A stretch of DNA of 29,498 bases from a virus: positions 1 to 29,498 of the IMG/VR virus record IMGVR_UViG_3300042691_032639; one strand, given 5' to 3'. Below the pieces are notes generated by a model. It was not told the DNA's origin and ran no database searches. It saw only the letters and a list, made by a program, of their open reading frames with translations. Shown here piece after piece: positions 7,507 to 16,809 of the stretch. Made by a program: the position numbers and the translations under genes. Each line of letters begins with the position of its first letter. Within the stretch, counting starts at the first letter, position 1.

Positions 7507-8163
7507 TTATACTCCATATGGGAAATTTCTTGTTCTTGGAACAATTCTATCATTATCACCTTTTTCCCAACCAAGTGCATCTGTGTGCATGATATCAAGA
7601 TTTAAATCTAGTTTATAAATCATTGAATATAAATTTCCATTTTTTGAAAAATAACCAGATTCAGTGTCGGTTTCATAACTTACACTATCCATTTTACAAA
7701 TTAATTTACCGCTTTGATTATTTGATCTGGCTAGGTTTGCAAATTTAACCCCTAAAATTGGCGGTGTAGAGAGTAATAAGGCATTTCCTGTAATTATGCT
7801 TGCCGGTGTTGATTGACCAATTATTGTCGTTACATCCTGCGTAGTTGTAGGATTAAACTTAGATCTTTGATAAACAGGATATGAGAATTTTATTAATTTA
7901 GAGATTTTTCTAAAATTTAATTCGCCTTCTGCTGTATCTTCCGATGGGATATCAATCGCAATAGACATTTTTCTTTTTGTATTTTTATACAAATAAATTG
8001 GGTCCATTCTACCATATACGCTTTCACTAGACCATTCTTGTGAGTAGTTATCTGAAAATTTTGTTAAGTAGGCAGAAAAACTAACTGTTTCATTTGATGG
8101 CAAATGAGTTATTGATATAGAAAAATTTACATCTAATGCGTCCTGAACTGCTCTTGTAGACAT
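7507..8163 (-). CDS. Baseplate tube-initiator-like protein (tail-tube fold, gp54/gp48-type by position)
   Basis: The 218-aa beta-rich protein has ISITHLPSNETVSFSAYLTK near the N-terminus and YGRMDPIYLYKNTKRKMSIA (about 45-64). That combination is typical of tube-fold proteins in myovirus baseplates: a domain that is placed in the particle and refers to an orienting GRxDPI loop. In T4, gp48 and gp54 are tube-fold proteins that start tube polymerisation. It follows the tape measure gene by 2 bases and precedes the gp53-like gene, as expected for a tube initiator. Which of gp48 or gp54 it matches cannot be decided here. Confidence 0.6.
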   Translation of the reverse strand: MSTRAVQDALDVNFSISITHLPSNETVSFSAYLTKFSDNYSQEWSSESVYGRMDPIYLYKNTKRKMSIAIDIPSEDTAEGELNFRKISKLIKFSYPVYQRSKFNPTTTQDVTTIIGQSTPASIITGNALLLSTPPILGVKFANLARSNNQSGKLICKMDSVSYETDTESGYFSKNGNLYSMIYKLDLNLDIMHTDALGWEKGDNDRIVPRTRNFPYGV

Positions 8164-8165
8164 TA

Positions 8166-10697
8166 CTATCCTCCTTTAGCTACTTCTTTAACAGCCTTAC
8201 CAACATGTTGTCCAACTATATCGCCTATTTTTGCAGCATCTAGTGAAACATTTATATTACCAGCCGCGAATGCACTTGCCATTTTACCCATAACATCAAT
8301 TATTTTTTGTTGTTCGTTTTGCAATCTTTGTGTTTTTTCTACAGCATCTGCATATTCTTTTATAGCGTCTGCCATAGCTTTAACAGCAGTTGTTTGTTTT
8401 GGATCTATTTTTATTTTACTTAATTTAGGCTCTATAGCGTCCAAAGCTCTTCCTAAGTCATTAATAGAAGTAGCCAAATCTCCAGTCATAGCTTGCGTAT
8501 TAGTTAATGCTAACTGACGATTTATATTAACAACACCATTTGCGTTTTGTGATGCAGCTTGCACAGAATTAGTAAATGCTGGCGCTCCTAAAGCAGTGGC
8601 ACCAGCTATAGCCATACCAGTCAAAGGGTCTACTGCGCCAGCTACTACGGGAGCAGCAACAGGAGCAAGAGTCGCAGGAACACTTCCTGCATTCAATACA
8701 GATGTAACACCGGCAGCTACGGTTCCAGCAAGTGGACCTATTTTTTTAGCCTTTTCTTCAAGTATTGTTTTAAGATCTTCAAGTTGTTTTGCCCAATTAG
8801 TAGGCAATAAATCAAAAAAAGCATTAAGCTCTATCTTTGACGCATTAATTAAACTTTTTACATATTGAATAGTGTCTGGAGCTAGCTTTTGGTAGCTTTG
8901 TTTAATTCTTTCAATTGTGCTATCAAACCCAGCACCAAAACCAGCTGTTTCTGCCTCCATTACCTCTGTTAAAAGTGCTCTTTGGGTTTCTCTACCTTTA
9001 TATCTTTCACGAATTTTAGCAAAATCTGCTGTTGTTTTCTTAACAAAATCCTCATAGCCTATTTCTAAAGCTTGTGCCCCTTCAATAAAAATTTGACCGG
9101 GTGCTGCTCTAAGCTTTCTTTCTGATTCTAATGCTGCTTGTATATTTTCTTCTGGTAGGGCTAGTAGTTCTAGCTGACCCCTTCTGACGCCTTGAACAAC
9201 TGACCTATATGTAGTAAAGCTATCTTGTATTTTTTGAGAATCTTGTTCTGAAAAGCCTATAATGTCACCTAATTTTTGACCATTTATTTGAAAATTTAAT
9301 AATTGTTTCGCGCCGTCCTCTGTATAGAGTAATAAACTCTCAAATCCTTGTCCAAAAGCACCACCCACTTTTCTAAACGCTTCACCTATTGGTCCCGGCA
9401 TATCTGTAAATATATTTTGTATGCTGTTCGCGGTTTGTGCTAAACGGTTTTCCGTCATAACAGAATCTGCTGCTGCCTGTGTCATAATAGAAGAAACCAT
9501 AGACCTAACACCTTCATTTTTTTGAGCAACTGCATCAAGTGTTTTTGCCATAAGTTCAATCTTATTAACGTTAGCCTCTAGAGCCTTATTCAAATCTATA
9601 TATTTTAAACCAAGCGCGTCTATTTGATCTTTTTTTGCCCCCATACGTTCTGTGACTGTTGTGGCAGCTGCGGCGGCTTGTTTAATTCCAGTTATAGCAT
9701 CTCCTTTTGCTTCTATACTTAATTGTCCTTCTTTGAGAGCCTTTCTGTCTTCTTCAGACATTGTAGTTATTTTTCTAAAAGTCTCTAAATCAATATTAGC
9801 TGATTTCGCAACCAACATTTGTTCGCGGGCTGAAAGGTCTGTAAACCCCTTGCCAGTTGTCTCTTTCATTTTCTCAAAACGGTCTACAAATAACTGCAAT
9901 CTTTCAATAGGATCACTTATTAGCAAATCTTCTGTTGAGAAAAAACCACCTTTTAATACGGTGTTTAACTTACCAGCAGAATCAGCAGCTTCTTCAAAAG
10001 TATCAAATTGTGAAAATTGAGTAATAAGCTGCTCAGTACTTATTTTTAATTTAGTAGCAACCGCTTCCGTTTGTGCAAAGATCCTCATAGAATCTTTACC
10101 AAATTGAATCAATTTTGGCATTGCTGCTGCAAAATCTTTCATAATAACGCTTGGCGGTTGTTTTAAGCCTTGTGCTAATTTAAACATTGATGCATTAAGT
10201 TTTAAAGCCTCAGTATTATTGAAACCAAGGGTTTTTGTCATTAATGTAATGTTTTTAGCATTAGTAGAATAATCTAAGCCAAGCTTATTTAACATGGCAG
10301 ACTGTACTGCCATAGTAGTTTGCATTTCTTCTTTTAAATTTAAGAAATTTGGTATTCCTTCTGTTAAGCTTTTGAATGCCTCTGCTGATTCTCTATAGTC
10401 TATACCAAGACCTCTAACGGCAGATGAAAATTTTCTTAAGACTGGCACTCCTTCATTAGCTAAACCAGTAAACGCAGAAAAAGAACCTCTTGCTTCATCT
10501 ATTTTTTCATAGACGCGCATTGCATTTTCTGCAAGTTCTTTTAAACCAGCATTAAAATCATCTATTTGTTTAGCATCATTACCGCTTCCAACGCTAGTAT
10601 CACGGCTTTGAGAGCCACCGTCGCTGCGACCACCTGCTCTAATAGCTTTTTCAAGTATTTCTTGAAGATCTCTTTTTTGGTCTTTATCAAATGGCAT
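8166..10697 (-). CDS. 29: Tail tape measure protein
   Basis: The 843-aa, mainly alpha-helical protein is rich in Ala, Lys, Gln and Thr. The long helical N-terminal two thirds (about 40-560) is followed by a hydrophobic Ala/Gly/Val-rich stretch (about 655-715), then another helical end. This composition, the length and the position directly after tail tube and putative assembly-chaperone genes identify a tape measure (functional equivalent of T4 gp29). It spans the tail tube, sets its length, and is ejected with DNA. At ~1.5 angstrom per residue the tail would be roughly 125 nm, an inference from length only. It is preceded by a terminator and the ATACTATTTAT-type motif, so it may start a transcription unit. 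Confidence 0.8.
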   Translation of the reverse strand: MPFDKDQKRDLQEILEKAIRAGGRSDGGSQSRDTSVGSGNDAKQIDDFNAGLKELAENAMRVYEKIDEARGSFSAFTGLANEGVPVLRKFSSAVRGLGIDYRESAEAFKSLTEGIPNFLNLKEEMQTTMAVQSAMLNKLGLDYSTNAKNITLMTKTLGFNNTEALKLNASMFKLAQGLKQPPSVIMKDFAAAMPKLIQFGKDSMRIFAQTEAVATKLKISTEQLITQFSQFDTFEEAADSAGKLNTVLKGGFFSTEDLLISDPIERLQLFVDRFEKMKETTGKGFTDLSAREQMLVAKSANIDLETFRKITTMSEEDRKALKEGQLSIEAKGDAITGIKQAAAAATTVTERMGAKKDQIDALGLKYIDLNKALEANVNKIELMAKTLDAVAQKNEGVRSMVSSIMTQAAADSVMTENRLAQTANSIQNIFTDMPGPIGEAFRKVGGAFGQGFESLLLYTEDGAKQLLNFQINGQKLGDIIGFSEQDSQKIQDSFTTYRSVVQGVRRGQLELLALPEENIQAALESERKLRAAPGQIFIEGAQALEIGYEDFVKKTTADFAKIRERYKGRETQRALLTEVMEAETAGFGAGFDSTIERIKQSYQKLAPDTIQYVKSLINASKIELNAFFDLLPTNWAKQLEDLKTILEEKAKKIGPLAGTVAAGVTSVLNAGSVPATLAPVAAPVVAGAVDPLTGMAIAGATALGAPAFTNSVQAASQNANGVVNINRQLALTNTQAMTGDLATSINDLGRALDAIEPKLSKIKIDPKQTTAVKAMADAIKEYADAVEKTQRLQNEQQKIIDVMGKMASAFAAGNINVSLDAAKIGDIVGQHVGKAVKEVAKGG

Positions 10698-10720
10698 ATT
10701 TTATTTCCTCAACAGATAAA

Positions 10721-10731
10721 ATAAATAGTAA
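10721..10731 (-). promoter_or_regulatory. Candidate late promoter motif upstream of the tape measure gene
   Basis: The sense strand reads TTACTATTTAT, 23 bases before the tape measure ATG and just downstream of a terminator (10738-10765). It is one of six related intergenic sites in the window. The plus strand reads AATAAATAGTAA. Confidence 0.5.
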
Positions 10732-10737
10732 ACAAAT

Positions 10738-10765
10738 AAAAAACGAAACCTATTACTAGGTTTCG
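10738..10765 (-). terminator. Intrinsic terminator before the tape measure gene
   Basis: A perfect 9-bp stem CGAAACCTA/TAGGTTTCG (10744-10752 with 10757-10765) has a 4-base loop and is followed by TTTTTTATTTG on the minus strand. It follows the 74-aa ORF stop at 10773. Confidence 0.9.
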
Positions 10766-10772
10766 CCCTTTA

Positions 10773-10997
10773 TTATTTAGCGTTTTTTATTTGTTCTGCT
10801 TCTTCTTGAAAGTGCCTAATCAGTCTTTTAAAAAACCAGTTTCTTAAACCAACCGGTAAATTGTAAAGCTCTATCAAGCTCCAGCCACCTCTATGTTTCA
10901 TTATAAAAAACTGCTCATAGACAGTTTCCATATACCTACTGTTGAGGCCAAAAAAACTCCAAAGTAATTGGAGCCTCCAATTCTTCGGAATGACCAC
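10773..10997 (-). CDS. Small gp51-like/T-like ORF; possibly the second half of a frameshifted tail assembly chaperone
   Basis: This frame encodes 74 residues from a GTG at 10997, or 52 residues from an ATG at 10931 with AGTAGG upstream. It overlaps the 3' end of the gp26-like gene by 62 bases in another frame. The product includes YEQFFIMKHRGGWSLIELYN and LPVGLRNWFFKRL, resembling small proteins encoded beside T4_baseplate/gp26-like proteins in contractile-tail clusters. The overlap contains seven T residues (10956-10950). There, a +1 (or -2) shift on TTT-T would fuse residues 17-74 of this frame to residue 268 of the upstream protein, giving about 326 aa. Its position between tube and tape measure genes matches the siphophage G/GT chaperone locus. 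Independent translation from 10931 is the alternative. Confidence 0.6.
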   Translation of the reverse strand: MVIPKNWRLQLLWSFFGLNSRYMETVYEQFFIMKHRGGWSLIELYNLPVGLRNWFFKRLIRHFQEEAEQIKNAK

Positions 10998-11754
10998 ATT
11001 TATTACATTCCATCTTATAAGGGAAAGTTACAGTTGGCATAAATTCCTTATATTTTACCCTTAAAAATTTAGAATCCTTAACCGGCAAAGACTCTAAAAC
11101 TTGCTTGATTTGTTCTTTATCTGTTATTGAAGAAATAGAAGAAACCATCATTGATAATTGCGATGTGATTAAGGAATCGGCGCTACTTGCTCTATCAAAT
11201 AGCGATGCTTCATCTTTTCCAATAACGGATTTTAATTCTACCGGTAAACCGCTTGCAGGTAGAGTTAATTTAATAGTGCCGTTTTCTGAAATCTCTATTT
11301 CTTCTTTTAGCCCATTTACTCTTGGAGATTTTGTTAAGTCATAAGAATAACTTTTCTTAGTTTTACATTCTCTACATGAAACATCCACAGAGTATTCTGA
11401 GCCATAAGCTGATATTCTTGCAGCTAAGAATATTGCTGCTCTATCAGAAGATACTAGATCTGTTGATTTTATTGATTTATCAACAATAATAGAATCTAGG
11501 AGCTTTTCTAAAACAATACCGTTTTTGATAAAATTTTCAGAGGTGAGAATATCTTCCTCTTTTGCAGTCATTTGTTTTATTTCTATTGTTGTTTTGTCTC
11601 TTAAAGGATGACCAACGGGGTAAAGCTTACCTTTTGATGGTAACTCTACCAATTCCGTTGGCATCACAAAATCTAGTACATTTTTTGTCCCCGCTGGGGT
11701 TGTTACATTTTCTGCTTGATTATTAAATAAGTTTGATAAATCATTATTACGCAA
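10936..11754 (-). CDS. Baseplate/tail assembly protein, T4 gp26 (T4_baseplate family)-like
   Basis: The 272-aa protein contains two CxxC pairs (C127/C130 and C250/C253) that could bind one metal ion, an FVMPTELVELPSKGKLYP start to its conserved domain (29-46), and ends LEFFWPQQ. This layout fits the T4_baseplate (gp26-like) family, thought to help hub and tape-measure assembly. The start is TTG at 11754, supported by GAGG six bases upstream (11761-11764); no in-frame ATG occurs until residue 31. The 3' end overlaps the small ORF described separately and carries the T7 run that could allow frameshifting. Confidence 0.7.
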   Translation of the reverse strand: MRNNDLSNLFNNQAENVTTPAGTKNVLDFVMPTELVELPSKGKLYPVGHPLRDKTTIEIKQMTAKEEDILTSENFIKNGIVLEKLLDSIIVDKSIKSTDLVSSDRAAIFLAARISAYGSEYSVDVSCRECKTKKSYSYDLTKSPRVNGLKEEIEISENGTIKLTLPASGLPVELKSVIGKDEASLFDRASSADSLITSQLSMMVSSISSITDKEQIKQVLESLPVKDSKFLRVKYKEFMPTVTFPYKMECNKCGHSEELEAPITLEFFWPQQ

Positions 11755-11771
11755 TTATAGCCTCTTTTCTT

Positions 11772-12428
11772 TTATAGCCCAGTTGGTAGATAAGTATTGC
11801 CACCAGCACCAGTGGTATTCCAAATTTTGGCATAATCATATCTGATTGTTAAATCTACTGTTGAAAAATCTTCATTATCATAAGTTAATTGAGAAAAATC
11901 AACGCTTCCAAACATAGAATTATATAATGTCCATTCTTCTATAACATCTTTACCTAATACTGGCTCACCTGTAGCAACTTCTGGCGCTAACACTTTTATT
12001 TGTATTTGTCCAACGTGTTGTGCCATAGTAGCCTTTGAAAGCGTTTTTAGATTAGTCTGGGGGTCAACTGGAACGGCATACCCGCTCTTATCTAAGCCAT
12101 TCATCATTAATTTTGCTATATCAAGCACAGGTCCGGTACTAATTTTTGCGGCTTTAGGATCTGATTGATTTATATAATCGCCACCAGATCCACCAGCATC
12201 AACAAATTTCATTTTTACTTCTTTCCACTTAACTCTACCGGGATAGTTAAATTGATGATTTAAGTATTGAAATTCTTTAAAGCTTACTTCAAATGATGGT
12301 CTATCTACTGATGTAGCAAACATAGATAACTGACCAGCTTGTGGGAATTCGCTAAACGTGCCTCCAAATGTTACTAAATATCTAAAACTTCTTTTAGGCT
12401 CTATAGTTAATTGATTCCAAAATGCCAT
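11772..12428 (-). CDS. 19: Tail tube protein, gp19-like
   Basis: The 218-aa product has the MAFWNQLTIEPKRSFRYLVT start and the FATSVDRPSFEVSFKEFQYL segment (32-51) typical of myovirus tail tube proteins. A WTLYNSMFGSVDFSQLTYD strand region (166-184) and a final VDLTIRYDYAKIWN strand complete the fold. Tube hexamers form the inner tail conduit around the tape measure. The gene lies 17 bases downstream of the sheath gene, the usual 18-19 order. Length is close to T4 gp19 (163 aa) plus a modest extension. Confidence 0.85.
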   Translation of the reverse strand: MAFWNQLTIEPKRSFRYLVTFGGTFSEFPQAGQLSMFATSVDRPSFEVSFKEFQYLNHQFNYPGRVKWKEVKMKFVDAGGSGGDYINQSDPKAAKISTGPVLDIAKLMMNGLDKSGYAVPVDPQTNLKTLSKATMAQHVGQIQIKVLAPEVATGEPVLGKDVIEEWTLYNSMFGSVDFSQLTYDNEDFSTVDLTIRYDYAKIWNTTGAGGNTYLPTGL

Positions 12429-12445
12429 CTTTTTATTCTCCTAGA

Positions 12446-15424
12446 TTAGTCTGTAAATGAAGCACCGCTTCTTGTAATTATAAAATCAACAGCTATAAAT
12501 TCAATTGCTCTAGCTGGCTTTAAGTAAATTTTAGCATACAAGATATTTCTATCTATTAAATCATCTGTTGTTGTAGTGCTATCCAAAACAACTTTATAAT
12601 CTGTTAGCCCTAGATTTGATTTTATGCCAGATAAAAATGTTTCTGCTGCGCTTCTAAATCTTGCCCAAGTTACTTCTACGTTTTGATCAAACAAGATGCC
12701 TGATGCAATCAATGAAATTCTCTTTTTAGCAAAGATTAATAATCTGCGAACATTAATTCTGTCAAGTGCAGAAGGAATTATTTGTAGTGTTTTTTGACCA
12801 AACACAACTATGCCTTCATTAACAAAGTTTGCAATTGGATTAATATTTGCTTCATACAAATCATCGCGTTGTTTTGCAGTTAAGTGAAGGGCGGTATCGG
12901 TAACTTTAAAACCAGCAGCAAATTTAGTTCTTGAATCTGGCTCTTTTAGCCCACCACGATTAAACCCTGCTGGAGCAAACCATACAGCATTGCTTTTCTT
13001 TTCTGAACTTGCTAAAGTTCCGACAGCAACAACTGATGGTGGAACCCAAACGCCCAATGTAGGACCAGATGATTGCGGTACGGACATTTTAACCCAAGGG
13101 AAATATGTAGCACCGTAGCTTGAATTTAAAACTCTTGATCTTAGATTGCTAACCGCAGTTCTTACGTTTGTAGGTTTAACGCTTTCATGACCTGATACGT
13201 TTTCATGTGCTGGTCTATAATCACCAGTTAAATCAATGATGGCTAATGCATCGCCTCTTGTTTGGCAATTGTCAACAACTAATTTTGTTAATGATTCATT
13301 TGTCAAGCCGGGAACTGCCATTAGGTTCATATTAACTCTTTCTGGGTCTTTTACCGTGTTAATAGCAACCTTATAGCTATTATAGACATAAGAATTTTTA
13401 TCAGTTGAACTACCATTCATAGCCGCGTTTTTAAATGCTTCTCTTTCAGTAACATCTAAGCCGTCAAAACCACCATGTAAAGCTACTGCAAATTGGTTTA
13501 TAACAACTGGTGTATCGCCAAGGAATGCATTTGACCCTGTTGGAAGAACACCGTTTCCATTAACTGCTGTATAAGATGTACCTGCATACCTTGAACCAGT
13601 TGCCCAAGTTGCTGTTGACGCTGCTCCCGCTGGAGTGTTTACGCTGGCCGAAACGTCGTCTAAAGTAAATACAAACGAGTATTCAAACGAGCTACCAGTT
13701 GGAACATAAAACTCAGATCTGCCTAAAGGTCTTAGAGCATCAACGTGGAACATATCATTAGGCGCGTTAACATAGGCATTTATACCTTTTGCAATACCAA
13801 AAAAGTTTGATGTTGAATCATCTTTTGCCCCGGCAACTGAGGCTACAGTTGACATCTTTGGAAACACCAAAGAGTGTGTTGTCTGCACTGCACTTCCAGT
13901 ATAGCCAAATATAACAGCACCGTTATCGTTTACTGTGCCAGCGTATCTACCATAATAGCTTGAGCTTAGAAGATAAGATGTAGAACTAAATGTTGATGCT
14001 GGTTTTAATTCTATTTTCTTTGGTCTTGGTGGGCCAAAGAAACCGAATGGCAATAAGCCTTCACCATAAACTTTATTAGCGATACCTTCTGCTAATTCTA
14101 CTCTTATGATTGAAGATTGATTATCAAATTCTCCATACTCAATCAATCTTTCTTCTGTATAATTCCATTCAACATATTTATCGCCAATTTTACGACCAAT
14201 GAAATTTTCTGAAGAGGCGTCTAAGCTACAACCTGTAAACTCTTCAACGATCACCAATTTAGAATCGGTTGAGTTAATTTTGCAAACAGTTACATCGAAA
14301 GAGCCATATTTTTCTAAACTAGAGTTTGGCCCTTTAATATTGCTAATGTTAATTTTATAATTTTCTTGTTCAAATTCACCTTTGCTAATTGATACAAATC
14401 TAAACAAATTTTTTGTACCAAGATCTACTTTATTAACGGTAGAATCAGAACTTAAATATTCTGTTTCGGTTTGTGCGAAAGATCCTGTTGACTCTTGATG
14501 CTGTGAAAAGATCCAACCGGATTTAGCGTATTGGCAACCAAATTCAAAACTCTTTGGATCTAGATCATCTATAGCCTTCAAAGGAATTATAGCTGCGGCT
14601 AAATTATTAACTGTACCGGCATCTGCTGTTAAATTTTCATTTAAAAACTTTTCATAAGTTTCGCCAAGCCAATAATTTTTAACGTCTGAAACGCATTCAG
14701 AATTTGTAGAAGTTGGGTTTACATTAAAATTCTTTCTGATAAACAAAGGACTTTCTGGGTTCATATTAAATTGAACTCTAGAAGATGCACCAGATTTAGA
14801 AAAAACTACTGCTGTAAAGCCTTTATTGACTGTATCGCTTGACTTAACCCAAACGGAGGAACCAGAGATAATGCCAGATCCAGTTAAAGGAGCGCCTTCT
14901 AACAAGATACCACCGCCATCTGCAACGTAAAATATACCAGCTACAAATGAATTTTCTTTAAACCCGTCAAAATCAGTACCAAGAGACTCTGTTAGCTCTG
15001 CAACAACTAAAGCATAAGCACCAGCATTTGAACTAATGGAGGAAGCGGGAGAACCAACTTTCCAACCAGCTTTACCATCTACCGTCGCTTCAGAATGTTG
15101 AGCACCAAGCATACGTACAACCGTAATCGCGGAAACATCAGCATCTAAATGTGCTTCTGCTGCGATTGATGCATAAGATGGAGCTAATTTTGAATTTCCT
15201 TCTCTCCAAACATCGCCAACTGATTCTTCGCCTGTTATTTTTGCGCCAAATACATCTTCAAGTTCTTTTTTGCTTTGTATAATGGTAGGTATAAATGCTG
15301 GTCCTTTAGAAAATTTACCAACAATGACAGGGCCTATCTCAGTTGTGGTTGGTGCTAAAACGCTTCTATCAATCTCCTTTACTTGCACGCCGGGAGATAC
15401 GAATTTATAGTCTTTAATTGGCAT
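12446..15424 (-). CDS. 18: Tail sheath protein, gp18-like, unusually large
   Basis: The 992-aa product has classic sheath ends. The N-terminal part is FVSPGVQVKEIDRSVLAPTT (8-27), then FSKGPAFIP and a VVRMLG strand. The C-terminal part is RINVRRLLIFAKKRISLIAS, then NVEVTWARFRSAAETFLSGI and a YLKPARAIEFIAVDFIITR end. These terminal domains interlock in all contractile sheaths. It is about 330 residues longer than T4 gp18 (659 aa); the extra length is in the middle (about 110-640), a Ser/Thr/Gly-rich beta region that should form surface-exposed domains. The gene is directly followed by the tube gene. A variant of the intergenic motif lies upstream at 15461-15475. Confidence 0.93.
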   Translation of the reverse strand: MPIKDYKFVSPGVQVKEIDRSVLAPTTTEIGPVIVGKFSKGPAFIPTIIQSKKELEDVFGAKITGEESVGDVWREGNSKLAPSYASIAAEAHLDADVSAITVVRMLGAQHSEATVDGKAGWKVGSPASSISSNAGAYALVVAELTESLGTDFDGFKENSFVAGIFYVADGGGILLEGAPLTGSGIISGSSVWVKSSDTVNKGFTAVVFSKSGASSRVQFNMNPESPLFIRKNFNVNPTSTNSECVSDVKNYWLGETYEKFLNENLTADAGTVNNLAAAIIPLKAIDDLDPKSFEFGCQYAKSGWIFSQHQESTGSFAQTETEYLSSDSTVNKVDLGTKNLFRFVSISKGEFEQENYKINISNIKGPNSSLEKYGSFDVTVCKINSTDSKLVIVEEFTGCSLDASSENFIGRKIGDKYVEWNYTEERLIEYGEFDNQSSIIRVELAEGIANKVYGEGLLPFGFFGPPRPKKIELKPASTFSSTSYLLSSSYYGRYAGTVNDNGAVIFGYTGSAVQTTHSLVFPKMSTVASVAGAKDDSTSNFFGIAKGINAYVNAPNDMFHVDALRPLGRSEFYVPTGSSFEYSFVFTLDDVSASVNTPAGAASTATWATGSRYAGTSYTAVNGNGVLPTGSNAFLGDTPVVINQFAVALHGGFDGLDVTEREAFKNAAMNGSSTDKNSYVYNSYKVAINTVKDPERVNMNLMAVPGLTNESLTKLVVDNCQTRGDALAIIDLTGDYRPAHENVSGHESVKPTNVRTAVSNLRSRVLNSSYGATYFPWVKMSVPQSSGPTLGVWVPPSVVAVGTLASSEKKSNAVWFAPAGFNRGGLKEPDSRTKFAAGFKVTDTALHLTAKQRDDLYEANINPIANFVNEGIVVFGQKTLQIIPSALDRINVRRLLIFAKKRISLIASGILFDQNVEVTWARFRSAAETFLSGIKSNLGLTDYKVVLDSTTTTDDLIDRNILYAKIYLKPARAIEFIAVDFIITRSGASFTD

Positions 15425-15460
15425 ATCTTTTAGTCTCCTTAAAACTTAAAGCAATGAATT

Positions 15461-15475
15461 ATAAATAATTAGTAT
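15461..15475 (-). promoter_or_regulatory. Variant late promoter-like motif upstream of tail sheath
   Basis: The sense strand reads ATACTAATTATTTAT, the common motif ATACTATTTAT with four extra bases, 36 bases upstream of the sheath ATG. The plus strand contains TATAAATA (15460-15467), the T4 late-promoter octamer in the opposite orientation. Confidence 0.35.
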
Positions 15476-15501
15476 TATCTCTTTCCAAAGTCAAATTAAT
15501 A

Positions 15502-16776
15502 TTATGTTATTGAATAGCTGCTAGTATTTTCATTCACCGCTATTAATCTAAAGCCTGTATTTGGTGCCGCAGCTGCGCTTATTGTTACCCAAACTGCCGA
15601 TGAACTTACTTCCATGTCTACAGCGACTAAATCATTTATCCATCTACCATTTTCATCAATCATAACGTCAGCCGTAATATAGTTGAAATCTGCTGTTGGA
15701 AAAGCTGTTTTACCGCTTTCTTGAGTCAGCGGTAAAGAACCAGACCATTCGCCATTCACATCAAGAGTACCACTATATTGAAATCTTAAAGCCTTATACG
15801 CACTTTGAACTGAAGCTGCTGATAGTCCTGCGTTTGTTAAGGCGGTATCAATTGCATGTAGGGCAGTGTCTAAATTAACAACATTATAAGTTACACCCTC
15901 TACAGTAACATTACTTGGTGTAAGTGAAATATTTGTAAAACTAGCAGAGGTGTGCAGAGAAGCAGTAGCAGCAATGGTTAGACTAGAATTAACTGCAACA
16001 CCAGCTGAACCGCTAATTAATACTGGCTTTAATTTATTAACAACTAGATCTGCCGAAGATGGTGTTCCGCCTATTGTTTTTTGAAATTGCCAATCGCTAC
16101 TTGAACTTACCCACAGCAATGAGGCAGTTTCGTAATTACCTCGATTTACATAAAGACCACCAGTAGCCGAATCATAAGCGGCTTCACTTCCGCTTACTTT
16201 ATTTACAACTATAATATTATCTTTGACTTCTAATACTTCTGTATTTATAATAGTTGGTGTTCCTCGCACAGTCATGTTACCCTGTACGTCTAAATCACCT
16301 ATAATTATGGCATCGCCACCTACAGTTAAATCGCCACCAGCCTGCAAAGCAGAAGAACCGCTGATACTGCCGCCTGTTACTGATAAAGAACCGTTCCCGC
16401 CAACTGTTATAGAACCACTAGTTGTGGTAGAACCGGTGAGTTGAGTGCTAACTCTTGATCTAAGAGCGCCGACATTGTTCGCACCAGCGACAAGATCGCC
16501 TGTTATGCTTGCTCCACCACTGTTAACAGTAATACCATTAGAATTAACAACTAAACCAGTGTTATTGTTAATAGTTACGCCACCATTATTAACAATTAAA
16601 CCAGAAGCACCAGTAACTGCAATTGCGGATGCACTTAAAGGAACGTTTATAGTTACTTTACCTGTTGCCAATGATCCTGACGCTTCAAAAATTACATCAT
16701 TACCATCAACTTTTTGTAAATTTTGTTTTGCGTTTAAATCAGTTAAAGACCTAACTTTTCTTCTAGTAGTAGCCAT
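15502..16776 (-). CDS. Fibre/whisker-type virion protein, paralogue 3 (424 aa)
   Basis: The N-terminus carries a KVRSLTDLN motif and a DGNDVIFEASGSLATGKVTI segment shared with the 177-aa neighbour. A central repeat region (about 55-200) is rich in Gly, Ser, Thr, Asn and Val in short beta repeats such as GGVTINNNTGLVV and GDLDVQGNMTVRGTPTII. The last type is common in T4-like structural proteins of aquatic phages. The C-terminal ~98 residues (YKALRFQYSGTLD to RLIAVNENTSSYS) match the end of the 177-aa protein and, more weakly, the 394-aa protein. It is probably a trimeric beta-solenoid fibre of the neck or tail. Position alone does not tell where it attaches. Confidence 0.75.
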   Translation of the reverse strand: MATTRRKVRSLTDLNAKQNLQKVDGNDVIFEASGSLATGKVTINVPLSASAIAVTGASGLIVNNGGVTINNNTGLVVNSNGITVNSGGASITGDLVAGANNVGALRSRVSTQLTGSTTTSGSITVGGNGSLSVTGGSISGSSALQAGGDLTVGGDAIIIGDLDVQGNMTVRGTPTIINTEVLEVKDNIIVVNKVSGSEAAYDSATGGLYVNRGNYETASLLWVSSSSDWQFQKTIGGTPSSADLVVNKLKPVLISGSAGVAVNSSLTIAATASLHTSASFTNISLTPSNVTVEGVTYNVVNLDTALHAIDTALTNAGLSAASVQSAYKALRFQYSGTLDVNGEWSGSLPLTQESGKTAFPTADFNYITADVMIDENGRWINDLVAVDMEVSSSAVWVTISAAAAPNTGFRLIAVNENTSSYSIT

Positions 16777-16798
16777 ATTTTATTCCTCTGTTATTTTT

Positions 16799-16809
16799 AT
16801 AAATAGTAT
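16799..16809 (-). promoter_or_regulatory. Candidate late promoter motif upstream of the 424-aa fibre gene
   Basis: The sense strand reads ATACTATTTAT, 22 bases before the ATG at 16776, just overlapping the stop codon of the preceding gene. The plus strand has TATAAATA at 16798-16805. Confidence 0.5.
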
